Below are positions 1-6,239 of a DNA stretch of 8,751 bases, in pieces. Below the pieces are notes generated by a model. It was not told the DNA's origin. It ran no database searches and saw only the letters and a list, made by a program, of their open reading frames with translations. Location of the stretch: contig CAZTHB010000028.1 in the NCBI GenBank assembly GCA_964613485.1, positions 1 to 8,751 on the forward strand, in the 5' to 3' direction. A program made the translations under genes and the position numbers. This DNA is from JADZGC01 sp964613485. Its GTDB lineage: Bacteria; Patescibacteriota; Saccharimonadia; CAILAD01; GCA-016700035. Position 1 is the stretch's first letter. Each line of letters opens with the position of its first letter.

Positions 1-192
1 ATGCGCATTGCTGAGGATGCGGCTCACAAAGTACAGCAGTATGGTAAGGAATTTCAGCTTAAGCCAATGTCACCATTTGAGCGTCGAATTGTACATATGG
101 TACTTGCTGATAAGGATGATCTGGAGACAGAGAGTGTCGGTCAGGACCCGAATCGCAAGGTTATTATTAAGCCAAAAGTTGCAGCTGAATAA
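1..192 (+). CDS. khpB: RNA-binding protein Jag/KhpB, C-terminal R3H domain (5' end outside window)
   Basis: The 63 codons visible are the end of a Jag/KhpB (SpoIIIJ-associated) protein, a cytoplasmic KH-R3H RNA-binding protein linked to cell-wall growth and division control. The segment carries an R3H core: an R-x3-H motif (RRIVH, near codons 28-32), preceded by the family-typical PMSPFERR and followed by ETES, then a PNRKVIIKP strand. Family members are about 200 residues or more with Jag-N and KH domains first, so the ATG at position 1 is probably an internal Met at the window edge rather than the start. Stop is TAA at 190-192. In most bacteria jag follows rnpA and yidC near oriC, so those genes are expected just upstream. 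Downstream it meets the VanW gene tail-to-tail with a 3-bp gap. Identity is fairly sure; the symbol rests on domain recognition. Confidence 0.85.
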   Translation: MRIAEDAAHKVQQYGKEFQLKPMSPFERRIVHMVLADKDDLETESVGQDPNRKVIIKPKVAAE

Positions 193-195
193 TCT

Positions 196-1968
196 CTAGT
201 CTACGACTGGAAAGTCCAGAGCCGATTTATAGGTCGTGTAGAATGTGTCAGTTTTAGTTACTTGTCCATTGACGGTTATATCGCGATAGAACACTGTTCG
301 TGACGGTACATTGGGGTCACTATTTCCGTAGACAAAGAATGGGCCACGAATTGTGCCGGTTTTTTGTTTTGTGCCATAAAAGCGGAATTTAAGGGTTGTA
401 CCGATAAGTTCAGTTTGAATAAGGATGTGGTGATCTGTGTCATTCTTGAATTTAAAATCAACTTGCGGGTAGTAGATTGTTGCGTCAACACCCGGCACCC
501 CATAAGGCTGCGTGTAATATGATACGGCGAAAGCATGATTGACGCGCTCTAATATTGGCAAGCCCGCTAAAAGTGCTGCACGGAAGGCGGTCGAGCTGAC
601 CTGACACAGACCTCCGCCATAGGCACTTTCTTGGCGTCCTTCAAGTATGACGCGCCCCTCAGCATACCCTTGAGCGGGACCGACTTCTCCGAGAAGCTCA
701 CCAAAACTAAATACCTGACCAGGCTTCAATAAGACTCCCTGATAACGAGCAGTGCCGACTCGAATGTTTTGTAGTCGGTTTTTTGATGACCCAGGAAAAT
801 ATGACACACCCTCAGACAAGAGCTCTTTAATGCCTAGTCTATCAAGATTACCATCAGAGACTTCAGCTTTGGTGATTTTTACGATCAGCGGAGTTGTCGC
901 TACGTTTTGAGTAGGTTGCGACAGTCGATCGAGTATTGAGCCCACGCTCGCGTTCATATCGAGCGCGATACCATCTTGTGATTGTTGAAAAACTGACGCT
1001 CGATCACCACTAATAGTGAGCTTAGCGTCAACGGCAGCTTGATTGATTTGTTCGGCAATCGGCCTCAGGCTCGCTTGTATCTTTGAATGAGAAAAATCGG
1101 CCTGAGAACTTTTATGTTGTTGTGTCTGATAGGCATCTGTTAGGAGATTTGTTCGAAGTGGTGGAGCGCTTGTGCTACCGAGCCAGCCGGCAATGTCGCT
1201 TGCAGTAAACGTCCAGGTGCGTCCATTGTGACCGACGACCATGGGTTGAGCCGTGAATTGCTGAACGATAGTTTGTTTACCTTGCAACGAGCTGAGCTGC
1301 ACGTTTGGCTCGAGCTGGTATGTTGCAAGATCAATAGTGAGGTCTGAGAAATTTCTCGCTACTGACTGTAGATTCTGTACAGTTCGGCTTACGGATGCAC
1401 GAACTCCTGGTGTTCTAGGAATGATAGCTGCAGTGTCGTTAAGTATTTGCATGCGTGGCTCTATGATGGGTGTGTTTTGCTCATTAATGAGTGGTAATAG
1501 TGTTTGGCTAAATAGTGCGCCATCTATAGAGACCGTTTCTGAGTTGGCTGATAATCTACCAATCATAAGTGTGAATTGATCAGTAAGTTGTTGTCCGATC
1601 CAGCCTGAACGACCAAATGTATATAGCTCATCGATAGTAGCGGTAGTCTCATGTTTGATTCCTAGGTCGCTAGCCTTGATACGAGTATTCTTATTTGTAT
1701 TACTGCGAATAATGACCGTTTCTGCAGCTTGGTATTTCTGACTCATACTATCAATCAAGGATTTCGCATCTGACTTCGAGAGGCCGCCGAGATATATGCC
1801 GTAGGCGTGTGCGCCAGGAAGAAGCTTGCCGCGATAGGCAATACGTATGACTCCGAGTGTAAAAAATCCGCCCAATAATAGCACTAGGCCGATAATAATA
1901 AGCCAGTGCTTGCGGTGTGATTCGTTGCTGTAGGGTAGATTGAAATGGTAGTCGCGAGCGTACTTCAT
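196..1968 (-). CDS. VanW family protein, membrane-anchored, with YoaR-type putative peptidoglycan-binding domains
   Basis: A 590-residue protein with a cytoplasmic basic N-terminus, one transmembrane helix (about residues 21-43) and a large extracytoplasmic part. Residues ~55-340 resemble the repeated YoaR-like putative peptidoglycan-binding domain; two units can be sensed, starting with YGIYLGGLSKSDA and again around FTASDIAGWLG. Residues ~387-535 form the VanW domain, with KPGQVFSF, the signature GGGLCQVSS (451-459) and LPILERVNHAF. VanW proteins are common in Gram-positive and CPR genomes; their biochemical role is unknown, and the name comes from vancomycin-resistance clusters without showing resistance. 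The start at 1968 is supported by an AAGGAT ribosome-binding site 5 nt upstream and a TATACT -10 box. It is transcribed alone, behind the terminator of the next gene upstream. Family call is firm; function is not. Confidence 0.93.
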   Translation of the reverse strand: MKYARDYHFNLPYSNESHRKHWLIIIGLVLLLGGFFTLGVIRIAYRGKLLPGAHAYGIYLGGLSKSDAKSLIDSMSQKYQAAETVIIRSNTNKNTRIKASDLGIKHETTATIDELYTFGRSGWIGQQLTDQFTLMIGRLSANSETVSIDGALFSQTLLPLINEQNTPIIEPRMQILNDTAAIIPRTPGVRASVSRTVQNLQSVARNFSDLTIDLATYQLEPNVQLSSLQGKQTIVQQFTAQPMVVGHNGRTWTFTASDIAGWLGSTSAPPLRTNLLTDAYQTQQHKSSQADFSHSKIQASLRPIAEQINQAAVDAKLTISGDRASVFQQSQDGIALDMNASVGSILDRLSQPTQNVATTPLIVKITKAEVSDGNLDRLGIKELLSEGVSYFPGSSKNRLQNIRVGTARYQGVLLKPGQVFSFGELLGEVGPAQGYAEGRVILEGRQESAYGGGLCQVSSTAFRAALLAGLPILERVNHAFAVSYYTQPYGVPGVDATIYYPQVDFKFKNDTDHHILIQTELIGTTLKFRFYGTKQKTGTIRGPFFVYGNSDPNVPSRTVFYRDITVNGQVTKTDTFYTTYKSALDFPVVD

Positions 1969-1973
1969 AAGTG

Positions 1974-1992
1974 ATCCTTAAGCAGTAGTATA
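1974..1992 (-). promoter_or_regulatory. -10 box and Shine-Dalgarno site of the VanW gene
   Basis: On the minus strand TATACT (1992-1987) lies 18 nt before the ATG, and AAGGAT (1979-1974) lies 5 nt before it. No convincing -35 hexamer is seen at 17-18 nt spacing. The predicted leader is therefore only about 10-12 nt, just enough to hold the ribosome-binding site. This supports 1968 as the start. Confidence 0.45.
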
Positions 1993-2032
1993 CCCGGTTT
2001 TTGTTCGGTCGGCGAATGTTATTCTGTACAAG

Positions 2033-2062
2033 AAAAAGGTACCGCTCTAAGAGAACGGTACC
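2033..2062 (-). terminator. Rho-independent terminator of the LGFP/NlpC-P60-like gene
   Basis: An inverted repeat GGTACCG/CGGTACC (2038-2044 with 2056-2062) extends after one mismatch by TCT/AGA around a 3-nt loop. On the minus strand it is followed at once by TTTTT, then CT. It begins 9 bp beyond the TGA stop at 2071-2073 and sits just upstream of the VanW promoter, so it separates the two transcripts. Confidence 0.85.
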
Positions 2063-2070
2063 GAGTAAGA

Positions 2071-3090
2071 TCAGCGTGGCCATGTACCATCAAAGCGCGC
2101 CCATCCAAGATATTTATTACTCAAGCCAGTAAGACTATGTTGCCAGACGGCAAGTCGTTGCCCGTTATAGCCTTGAGTGGAGATGACCTGGCCATTGCCG
2201 ATCGAGAGCCCTACATGGCCGGCATAGAACACGAAGGCGCCTGCTGGTGGGTTTGTGTCGGTTCGAATCTGGCCACGCGAGAGGCGATAGTTGTAGTGCT
2301 CGTCGGAAGACCAGGCCCGTCCACGAGTTGCGAAGGCGACCTCCACGAAGCCCTCACAATAACCAGACCAAGGCCGCCTGAACTGATCACTCCAGGTCGG
2401 GTCAGGAGAATTCTTCTCGGCTATCACCCAGCTTACTGCAGATTGCTCCTGTGGTGTGATGGTTTGTAGTGGGCGTACACCTTGATCACTTCGCCATGTG
2501 AGCGATCCGCCTTCGAAATCCTGGCGTACATATGTATTCCAGGTATACTCATCGCTTCTCGGGTAGCCCAGAGCACCTATGGGTCCGCCAACGGAGAGAT
2601 AGTAACCGCGCATACCATTGTGCACACTGTAAGTTTGCCCAATATTGTCGCCACGCATCAACATTGTCGGTCCCCACCATCCGCCGTCGAAGGTTTGATT
2701 CCAGCCAGCGCCCCAACGATAAGATTCGCTCTGGGGGTACCCAGTCCAATGTGAGCCAACGCGTGCGACATACCACCAACGACTGTTGATGACTGAGTAT
2801 ACGCGGCCACTTTGACAGCCTGGAGACATCAATGCTGCATCGACATACTTGCCACCACCAAAGTCTTGCAAGCAGCCATTGTTCCAGGTATGAACATTGT
2901 TTTCCGCATATCCGATGGCAGCTGACCCGCCAGCTCGACCGTAGGCATCAAGCCATGGTTGTGACCATACTCCTGCACCGACCGACGTAGCGGATGCAGC
3001 TTCAGGAAGCAGTAGTCCGCCGAAGACCATGCCTAGGACGATTACTATGAGTCGCGCTCGGCTCACCCTCCGAGATTTCATAAGGTGCAT
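2071..3090 (-). CDS. Secreted LGFP-repeat protein with C-terminal NlpC/P60- or CHAP-like cysteine peptidase domain
   Basis: A 339-residue exported protein. A Sec signal peptide is clear: basic n-region (KSRRVSRAR), hydrophobic core (LIVIVLGMVFGGLLLP) and an Ala-x-Ala site near residue 35. Residues ~52-205 hold three repeats of about 58 residues of the LGFP type; the third is the best match (IGALGYPRSDEYTW, then QDFEGGSLTW), and the first two also share a YSV-x-N tail. LGFP repeats are known from actinobacterial wall-associated proteins, where they are thought to bind the envelope. Residues ~215-339 look like a papain-fold peptidoglycan hydrolase: Cys245 in YCEGFVE and His292 in GHVGLSIGNG are the likely catalytic pair, in the right order and spacing. 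NlpC/P60 and CHAP members cleave peptide or amide bonds in peptidoglycan. The start could also be Met4 (3081). Fold assignment is moderately sure; substrate unknown. Confidence 0.85.
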   Translation of the reverse strand: MHLMKSRRVSRARLIVIVLGMVFGGLLLPEAASATSVGAGVWSQPWLDAYGRAGGSAAIGYAENNVHTWNNGCLQDFGGGKYVDAALMSPGCQSGRVYSVINSRWWYVARVGSHWTGYPQSESYRWGAGWNQTFDGGWWGPTMLMRGDNIGQTYSVHNGMRGYYLSVGGPIGALGYPRSDEYTWNTYVRQDFEGGSLTWRSDQGVRPLQTITPQEQSAVSWVIAEKNSPDPTWSDQFRRPWSGYCEGFVEVAFATRGRAWSSDEHYNYRLSRGQIRTDTNPPAGAFVFYAGHVGLSIGNGQVISTQGYNGQRLAVWQHSLTGLSNKYLGWARFDGTWPR

Positions 3091-3137
3091 CTTTCTTCTT
3101 CTCGAAAATTTTTCGAAACGAATAGGAAACTTTTAGC

Positions 3138-3166
3138 ATCGTAACTGGAGAGAAAGAGGAGGGCAA
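3138..3166 (-). promoter_or_regulatory. Possible promoter of the LGFP/NlpC-P60-like gene
   Basis: On the minus strand TTGCCC (3166-3161) and TACGAT (3143-3138) are exactly 17 bp apart, each matching four of six consensus bases. Transcription would start about 48 nt before the coding start. The leader would contain the near-palindrome CGAAAA-A-TTTTCG (3115-3103) and a purine-rich AGAAGAAGAAAG directly before the ATG, which is only a weak ribosome-binding site. Confidence 0.4.
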
Positions 3167-3210
3167 GCACAGCTGGCTTGAAGCCGCTCCATGCTTTTAG
3201 CTAAGTATTA

Positions 3211-3230
3211 TCAGGTATAATGACAGTATG
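3211..3230 (+). promoter_or_regulatory. Consensus -10 box next to the ATG of the glycosyltransferase (leaderless start)
   Basis: A perfect TATAAT at 3216-3221 is followed by only 6 nt before the ATG at 3228. Transcription normally begins about 7 nt after the -10 box, which puts the 5' end on or next to the ATG. There is no Shine-Dalgarno sequence. No good -35 hexamer is visible. Confidence 0.6.
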
Positions 3231-4085
3231 GCAAGAATTGTTGTAGACGCACGCTGGCTCAAGCAGACGGGTATTGGGCGGTATATAGAAAACATTCTTA
3301 TAGANNNNNNNNNNNNNNNNNNNNNNNNNNNNNNNNNNNNNNNNNNNNNNNNNNNNNNNNNNNNNNNNNNNNNNNNNNNNNNNNNNNNNNNNNNNNNNNN
3401 NNNNTACCATGTACCTAAAGAAAAAATCATGGTTACGTATAATGCGGCTGATATTCCGATGTCGGAAGGTATGGTCAACCTCAAGAAGCTTGGCATCACT
3501 AGGCCATATATCCTACACGTCGGAAATGCCTATCCGCACAAAAATCTTATTCGTCTCATTCACGCCCTGCCACTCGTAAATAAAGGGAGAAAGCAGCCTG
3601 TTCAGCTGGTTATTGCAGGTAAAAAAGACGAGTTTCATAATCTGCTTGAAAAAGAAGTAGTGAAGTTCGATATGAAATCTCAGGTCGTATTTACTGACCG
3701 CGTAACCGATCAAGAACTCGTCGGGCTGTATCGCAAGGCAGTGTTGTATGCTCTGCCATCATTATCAGAAGGGTTTGGGATTCCAGGACTCGAGGCTATG
3801 AGCTACGGGTTACCTGTGGTCAGCTCTAATGCTACATGTATGCCAGAGGTTTTCGGGGATGCTGCAGAGTACTTTGATGGATTGAAAGAAGAAGACATCG
3901 CGCGTGCAGTACGAGACGTACTCGATAGTCCTGAAAAACAAGCGGAACTCATCAAGCATGGTACGGCGTGCGTAAAGCAATATAGTTGGAAGCGTTCGGC
4001 TGAAGCTGTATTGACCGGCTATGATAAGGCATTAGCGACTTCGAAGCAAATTCATCCAGTGAAGCGTATTCTCGGGCGACAATAA
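3228..4085 (+). CDS. Glycosyltransferase family 4, interrupted by an assembly gap
   Basis: Two pieces of a GT4 (GT-B fold, retaining) glycosyltransferase in one frame on either side of 100 N. The N-terminal 25 residues (MARIVVDARWLKQTGIGRYIENILI) have the VDAR and TGIGRY pattern of the acceptor-side Rossmann domain. The 226 residues after the gap are the donor-binding domain: YILHVGNAYPHKNL, LVIAGKK, VLYALPSLSEGFGIPGLEAM with the E-x7-E motif, then GLPVVSSNATCMPEV. Such enzymes transfer a sugar from a nucleotide-sugar to a lipid or glycan in the cytoplasm. Only 251 residues are seen and the family is usually 350-380, so about 100-130 residues are likely missing and the real gap probably exceeds 300 nt. 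Two different GT4 genes joined by the gap cannot be excluded. Start is set by the TATAAT just upstream. Acceptor and donor are unknown. Confidence 0.88.
   Translation: MARIVVDARWLKQTGIGRYIENILIXXXXXXXXXXXXXXXXXXXXXXXXXXXXXXXXXXYHVPKEKIMVTYNAADIPMSEGMVNLKKLGITRPYILHVGNAYPHKNLIRLIHALPLVNKGRKQPVQLVIAGKKDEFHNLLEKEVVKFDMKSQVVFTDRVTDQELVGLYRKAVLYALPSLSEGFGIPGLEAMSYGLPVVSSNATCMPEVFGDAAEYFDGLKEEDIARAVRDVLDSPEKQAELIKHGTACVKQYSWKRSAEAVLTGYDKALATSKQIHPVKRILGRQ
3305..3404. other. Assembly gap (100 N) inside the glycosyltransferase
   Basis: Exactly 100 undetermined bases, the conventional length for a scaffold gap of unknown size. The missing part should encode the middle of the GT4 acceptor domain. Any length or residue number quoted across it is nominal. 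Confidence 0.98.
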
Positions 4086-4095
4086 GCTTAAAGAT

Positions 4096-5172
4096 CTACT
4101 TTGGGAGTCCCTTGATATAGTCCCAGTACTCTATGTGCCCCTCGAGTTTCATGGCATACCACCACTCCGCACCCCATAGATCGAAACGCTTTATGTTTGT
4201 CTCGCGGGCATAGAGAACATTGTCTTGAAGCTTAGCTAAGCTCATTGATCGCTGTGCTTCCTCGTGGTTTAAGTGTTCATTGCCGCGTGGCCCCCATGCC
4301 TCACTCTGTAGTTCATGGATAGTAACTGTTGTGCCTGGATGTAGGGTTTCGATTACCGACGCTTTCCACCAATTATAAATGCCGCGCTGAGGATACACGT
4401 AGTAACCCATAGTGCTATTCCAGACCGTCCGATACATCGAGAAGCCATAATATTCAGTCATTGGGCCAACAATCGGCCAGCCCCACTGATCTGACTGGGT
4501 GAGTATGATGGGGGTTTTATTGTCGATCGAGCGGACGGTCTGGAGTTCGCGCTTCAGAGCTTTAGTAGTGAGATTTTTTGTCGGGCATTCGCCGAACGAG
4601 TGAAGCAAAAATTCGTTTTCGAGCTGCCATGATTCAAGCGCGGGGTGATCTTTGTATCGCTTCACAACTTCTGCAAGCATGATGTTCACTCGGTCGGCTA
4701 CCAGATTTGTATCATTCTTATCGAGCCAAGCAGGATAATAGCATTCTGGTACCCGAATGAGTTTTTGGCCAATGACGAGTTTTACTTTTGCGCCACGCTT
4801 GACGGCTTCATCTAGCATCCAGTCCGTCTGCGAGAAATCATACTCGCCAGGTTGAGGCTCGATTTGATCCCAATAGGCTGGTAGGCGCAGGTGCTTGAAT
4901 TGCAACTCATCAAGTATTGCGACATAGGCAGCACGCCAGTCCATGCCATAGCGTTCTGCTTGATATTGCGAGAAGCTGACGCCGATTGTCTCGGATTCGT
5001 TGCGGTGTCTATATAGGTAAACAAACATAAGTACTGCACTCACGAGTAAAAAGATGAGTAGGCCGATACCTACTCGCTTGAGCCAGCGTTGCCACCAGGT
5101 GCGTTTTTTTACTGGTAGCGTCTCACTCGTGATATCGGGGTGATTATTTGTTGGGGGCTTAGTGGTGGCCAT
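4096..5172 (-). CDS. Membrane-anchored clan GH-A type glycoside hydrolase
   Basis: A 358-residue protein with a cytoplasmic tail (~1-33, KKRTWWQRWLKR before the membrane), one transmembrane helix (~34-53) and an extracellular (beta/alpha)8-like domain. Clan GH-A features are visible: HLRLPAYWDQIEPQPGEYDF at the second strand, ENEF with Asn186-Glu187 as the expected acid/base, and IHELQSEAWGP, where Glu287 or Glu291 is the likely nucleophile. DLWGAEWWYA near the end resembles the last strand. It would cleave glycosidic bonds at the cell surface; the exact family and substrate cannot be told. It is the second gene of an operon: its ATG lies inside the upstream hydrolase gene (14-bp overlap). 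No ribosome-binding site is seen, so translation may be coupled. It converges on the GT4 gene with a 10-bp gap and no visible terminator. Confidence 0.82.
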   Translation of the reverse strand: MATTKPPTNNHPDITSETLPVKKRTWWQRWLKRVGIGLLIFLLVSAVLMFVYLYRHRNESETIGVSFSQYQAERYGMDWRAAYVAILDELQFKHLRLPAYWDQIEPQPGEYDFSQTDWMLDEAVKRGAKVKLVIGQKLIRVPECYYPAWLDKNDTNLVADRVNIMLAEVVKRYKDHPALESWQLENEFLLHSFGECPTKNLTTKALKRELQTVRSIDNKTPIILTQSDQWGWPIVGPMTEYYGFSMYRTVWNSTMGYYVYPQRGIYNWWKASVIETLHPGTTVTIHELQSEAWGPRGNEHLNHEEAQRSMSLAKLQDNVLYARETNIKRFDLWGAEWWYAMKLEGHIEYWDYIKGLPK

Positions 5173-5995
5173 GCGCAGTATAGTTCTTTGTCGAGAGTTC
5201 GATTATTTTCGGGTAGGATAGATCGATATTTGCACCCACTTGTAATGGGTCGATGAGGTCGTGGTTAAGTTTTTCTGCGATCGGGAACCGGTACGCAGTG
5301 ACGTCAACGTTATTATCCCGCCAGCGTTGAGCGAGGAGATCTGCTGCTTCATTATTAACTGCTGCATCATTCTCATTGGTGATTATGACGGCGTGTGTGG
5401 GTCGTGGGTATCGACCCGGCTCATGGAGTGCCTCAGTGATTCGCAGATATTGCCCAACTGGCTGCGATTGCCATCCATAGTAGGCACTAGTAGGGCCATC
5501 CAAGTTTTTCTGCTTATCGCTCCACCAGATGAACTGATTTGGGATAGTGATTAGAGCTCCTGTAACGAGTCGATTGAGAGGAGTCGGTACGCCGACCGGG
5601 GTGAAGATTGGATCAATGATAATTGCCTGATGGAGGTCATTCCTCTCAGATGCCACATAGGCGACTTCATTCGCACCAGCCGACAATCCCATTACATCGA
5701 TTTCATCGCCAAGTCCGAGTGCTATGTCGATCGAGTCGTTGAGGTCNNNNNNNNNNNNNNNNNNNNNNNNNNNNNNNNNNNNNNNNNNNNNNNNNNNNNN
5801 NNNNNNNNNNNNNNNNNNNNNNNNNNNNNNNNNNNNNNNNNNNNNNGTATGTAATGGGCGAAGTTGAAACCATAGAAGGAGGAGTATGAGTATCGCTACT
5901 ATGCCCGCTAGTCCGAAGAGCACGATGCGCACAACTGTCTGTACAAGAGTTTGTGGCTTGTGACGCGCTTGAGAAACCTTTTTTGCTCGCACCAT
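5159..5995 (-). CDS. Membrane-anchored alpha/beta hydrolase, interrupted by an assembly gap
   Basis: The N-terminal piece (49 residues) is basic (MVRAKKVSQARHK) followed by a hydrophobic helix (~19-42, VVRIVLFGLAGIVAILILLLLW), so the enzyme should sit on the outer face of the membrane. After the gap comes an alpha/beta-hydrolase core: the nucleophile elbow G-L-S-A-G (Ser codon at 5681-5683), a candidate acid in NENDAA (Asp codon 5366-5368) and a candidate His in KLNHDLIDP (codon 5261-5263), in the expected order. Substrate unknown; esterase or peptidase are both possible. The open frame runs back to 6196 through the tRNA, but 5995 is chosen because it follows a good extended -10 box, and upstream codons are antisense tRNA. 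The lid/first-strand region is missing in the gap, which may be longer than 100 nt. Joining the two pieces into one gene is likely but not proven. Confidence 0.75.
   Translation of the reverse strand: MVRAKKVSQARHKPQTLVQTVVRIVLFGLAGIVAILILLLLWFQLRPLHXXXXXXXXXXXXXXXXXXXXXXXXXXXXXXXXXXDLNDSIDIALGLGDEIDVMGLSAGANEVAYVASERNDLHQAIIIDPIFTPVGVPTPLNRLVTGALITIPNQFIWWSDKQKNLDGPTSAYYGWQSQPVGQYLRITEALHEPGRYPRPTHAVIITNENDAAVNNEAADLLAQRWRDNNVDVTAYRFPIAEKLNHDLIDPLQVGANIDLSYPKIIELSTKNYTAHGHH
5747..5846. other. Assembly gap (100 N) inside the alpha/beta hydrolase
   Basis: Exactly 100 undetermined bases, so a scaffold gap of unknown true size. It separates the membrane anchor from the catalytic core. The anchor side has no family-specific motif, so this join is less certain than the one in the glycosyltransferase. 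Confidence 0.98.
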
Positions 5996-6005
5996 ATTAC
6001 ATATT

Positions 6006-6014
6006 AGTATACCA
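6006..6014 (-). promoter_or_regulatory. Extended -10 promoter of the hydrolase-glycosidase operon
   Basis: On the minus strand TGG-TATACT (6014-6006) fits the extended -10 pattern TGn-TATAAT. The ATG follows after 10 nt (AATATGTAAT) with no Shine-Dalgarno site, so the leader would be about 3 nt or absent. No good -35 hexamer is seen; an extended -10 can work without one. It sets the start at 5995. Confidence 0.55.
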
Positions 6015-6034
6015 GAGCTTACACAGTCGGGAGA

Positions 6035-6064
6035 TTGACGCTCTATCTGGTATAAGGGTATAAT
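6035..6064 (+). promoter_or_regulatory. Sigma70-type promoter of tRNA-Asn
   Basis: TTGACG (6035-6040) and a perfect TATAAT (6059-6064) are 18 bp apart, the best promoter in the window. Transcription should start near 6071, leaving a leader of about 38 nt before the mature tRNA. It is back-to-back with the minus-strand promoter at 6006-6014. Confidence 0.75.
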
Positions 6065-6108
6065 TGCGTGGTCTTTTGGCGAATGTCCCAGAAGAAGTAG
6101 ATATATAA

Positions 6109-6183
6109 TCCGGGGTAGCTCAGCGGTAGAGCAGTTGGCTGTTAACCAATTGGTCGCCGGTTCGAATCCGGCCCCCGGAGCCA
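6109..6183 (+). tRNA. tRNA-Asn (anticodon GTT), CCA encoded
   Basis: A full cloverleaf can be folded by hand. Acceptor stem TCCGGGG (6109-6115) pairs with CCCCGGA (6173-6179); D stem GCTC/GAGC (6118-6121, 6129-6132); anticodon stem GTTGG/CCAAT (6134-6138, 6146-6150) with loop CTGTTAA, anticodon GTT at 6141-6143, specifying Asn; T stem GCCGG/CCGGC (6156-6160, 6168-6172) with loop TTCGAAT. The discriminator base is G (6180) and the 3' CCA (6181-6183) is encoded in the DNA. It has its own promoter and terminator, so it is a single-tRNA transcription unit. Confidence 0.97.
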
Positions 6184-6201
6184 TTTTTATGCTCATTAGT
6201 G

Positions 6202-6225
6202 AAGACTCGGAGACGAGTCTTTTTT
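6202..6225 (+). terminator. Rho-independent terminator of tRNA-Asn
   Basis: An 8-bp perfect stem AAGACTCG/CGAGTCTT (6202-6209, 6214-6221) closed by a GAGA tetraloop of the stable GNRA type is followed by T's through 6225. It lies 18 nt after the tRNA 3' end. Confidence 0.9.
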
Positions 6226-6233
6226 GTTATGAT
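6225..6233 (+). promoter_or_regulatory. Extended -10 promoter of the GNAT gene (leaderless start)
   Basis: TGT-TATGAT (6225-6233) fits the extended -10 pattern with one mismatch, and the ATG at 6240 follows after 6 nt. The first T is also the last T of the tRNA terminator. The AAGG between box and ATG is too close to serve as a normal ribosome-binding site. Transcription would start at or beside the ATG. Confidence 0.5.
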
Positions 6234-6239
6234 AAGGCA

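Noticed and set aside
207..219. Small hairpin CTGGA/TCCAG as a terminator between jag and the VanW gene
   Set aside because: Only 5 bp, inside the VanW coding region, and followed by no T-run on either strand.
196..1968. Vancomycin resistance determinant
   Set aside because: The VanW domain name alone does not show resistance; no vanHAX or vanRS genes are present in the window.
2137..2789. Plus-strand open frames opposite the LGFP/NlpC-P60-like gene
   Set aside because: No domain, signal or ribosome-binding site; the minus-strand gene has a signal peptide, repeats and a terminator.
5173..5182. TATACT 4 nt before the ATG of the minus-strand glycosidase as a separate leaderless promoter
   Set aside because: It falls on Tyr-Thr codons of the upstream gene and the spacing is too short; chance or a minor internal promoter cannot be told apart, and coupling by the 14-bp overlap explains the start.
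5996..6196. Longer N-terminus for the alpha/beta hydrolase, starting at 6196
   Set aside because: These codons are the antisense of tRNA-Asn (a GAGFEPATNW-type artefact) and of two promoters; the start at 5995 follows a good -10 box.
6135..6239. GNAT start inside the tRNA, or at ATG 6189
   Set aside because: Either would place the tRNA terminator inside the coding region; ATG 6240 follows a -10 box directly and gives a normal GNAT N-terminus.
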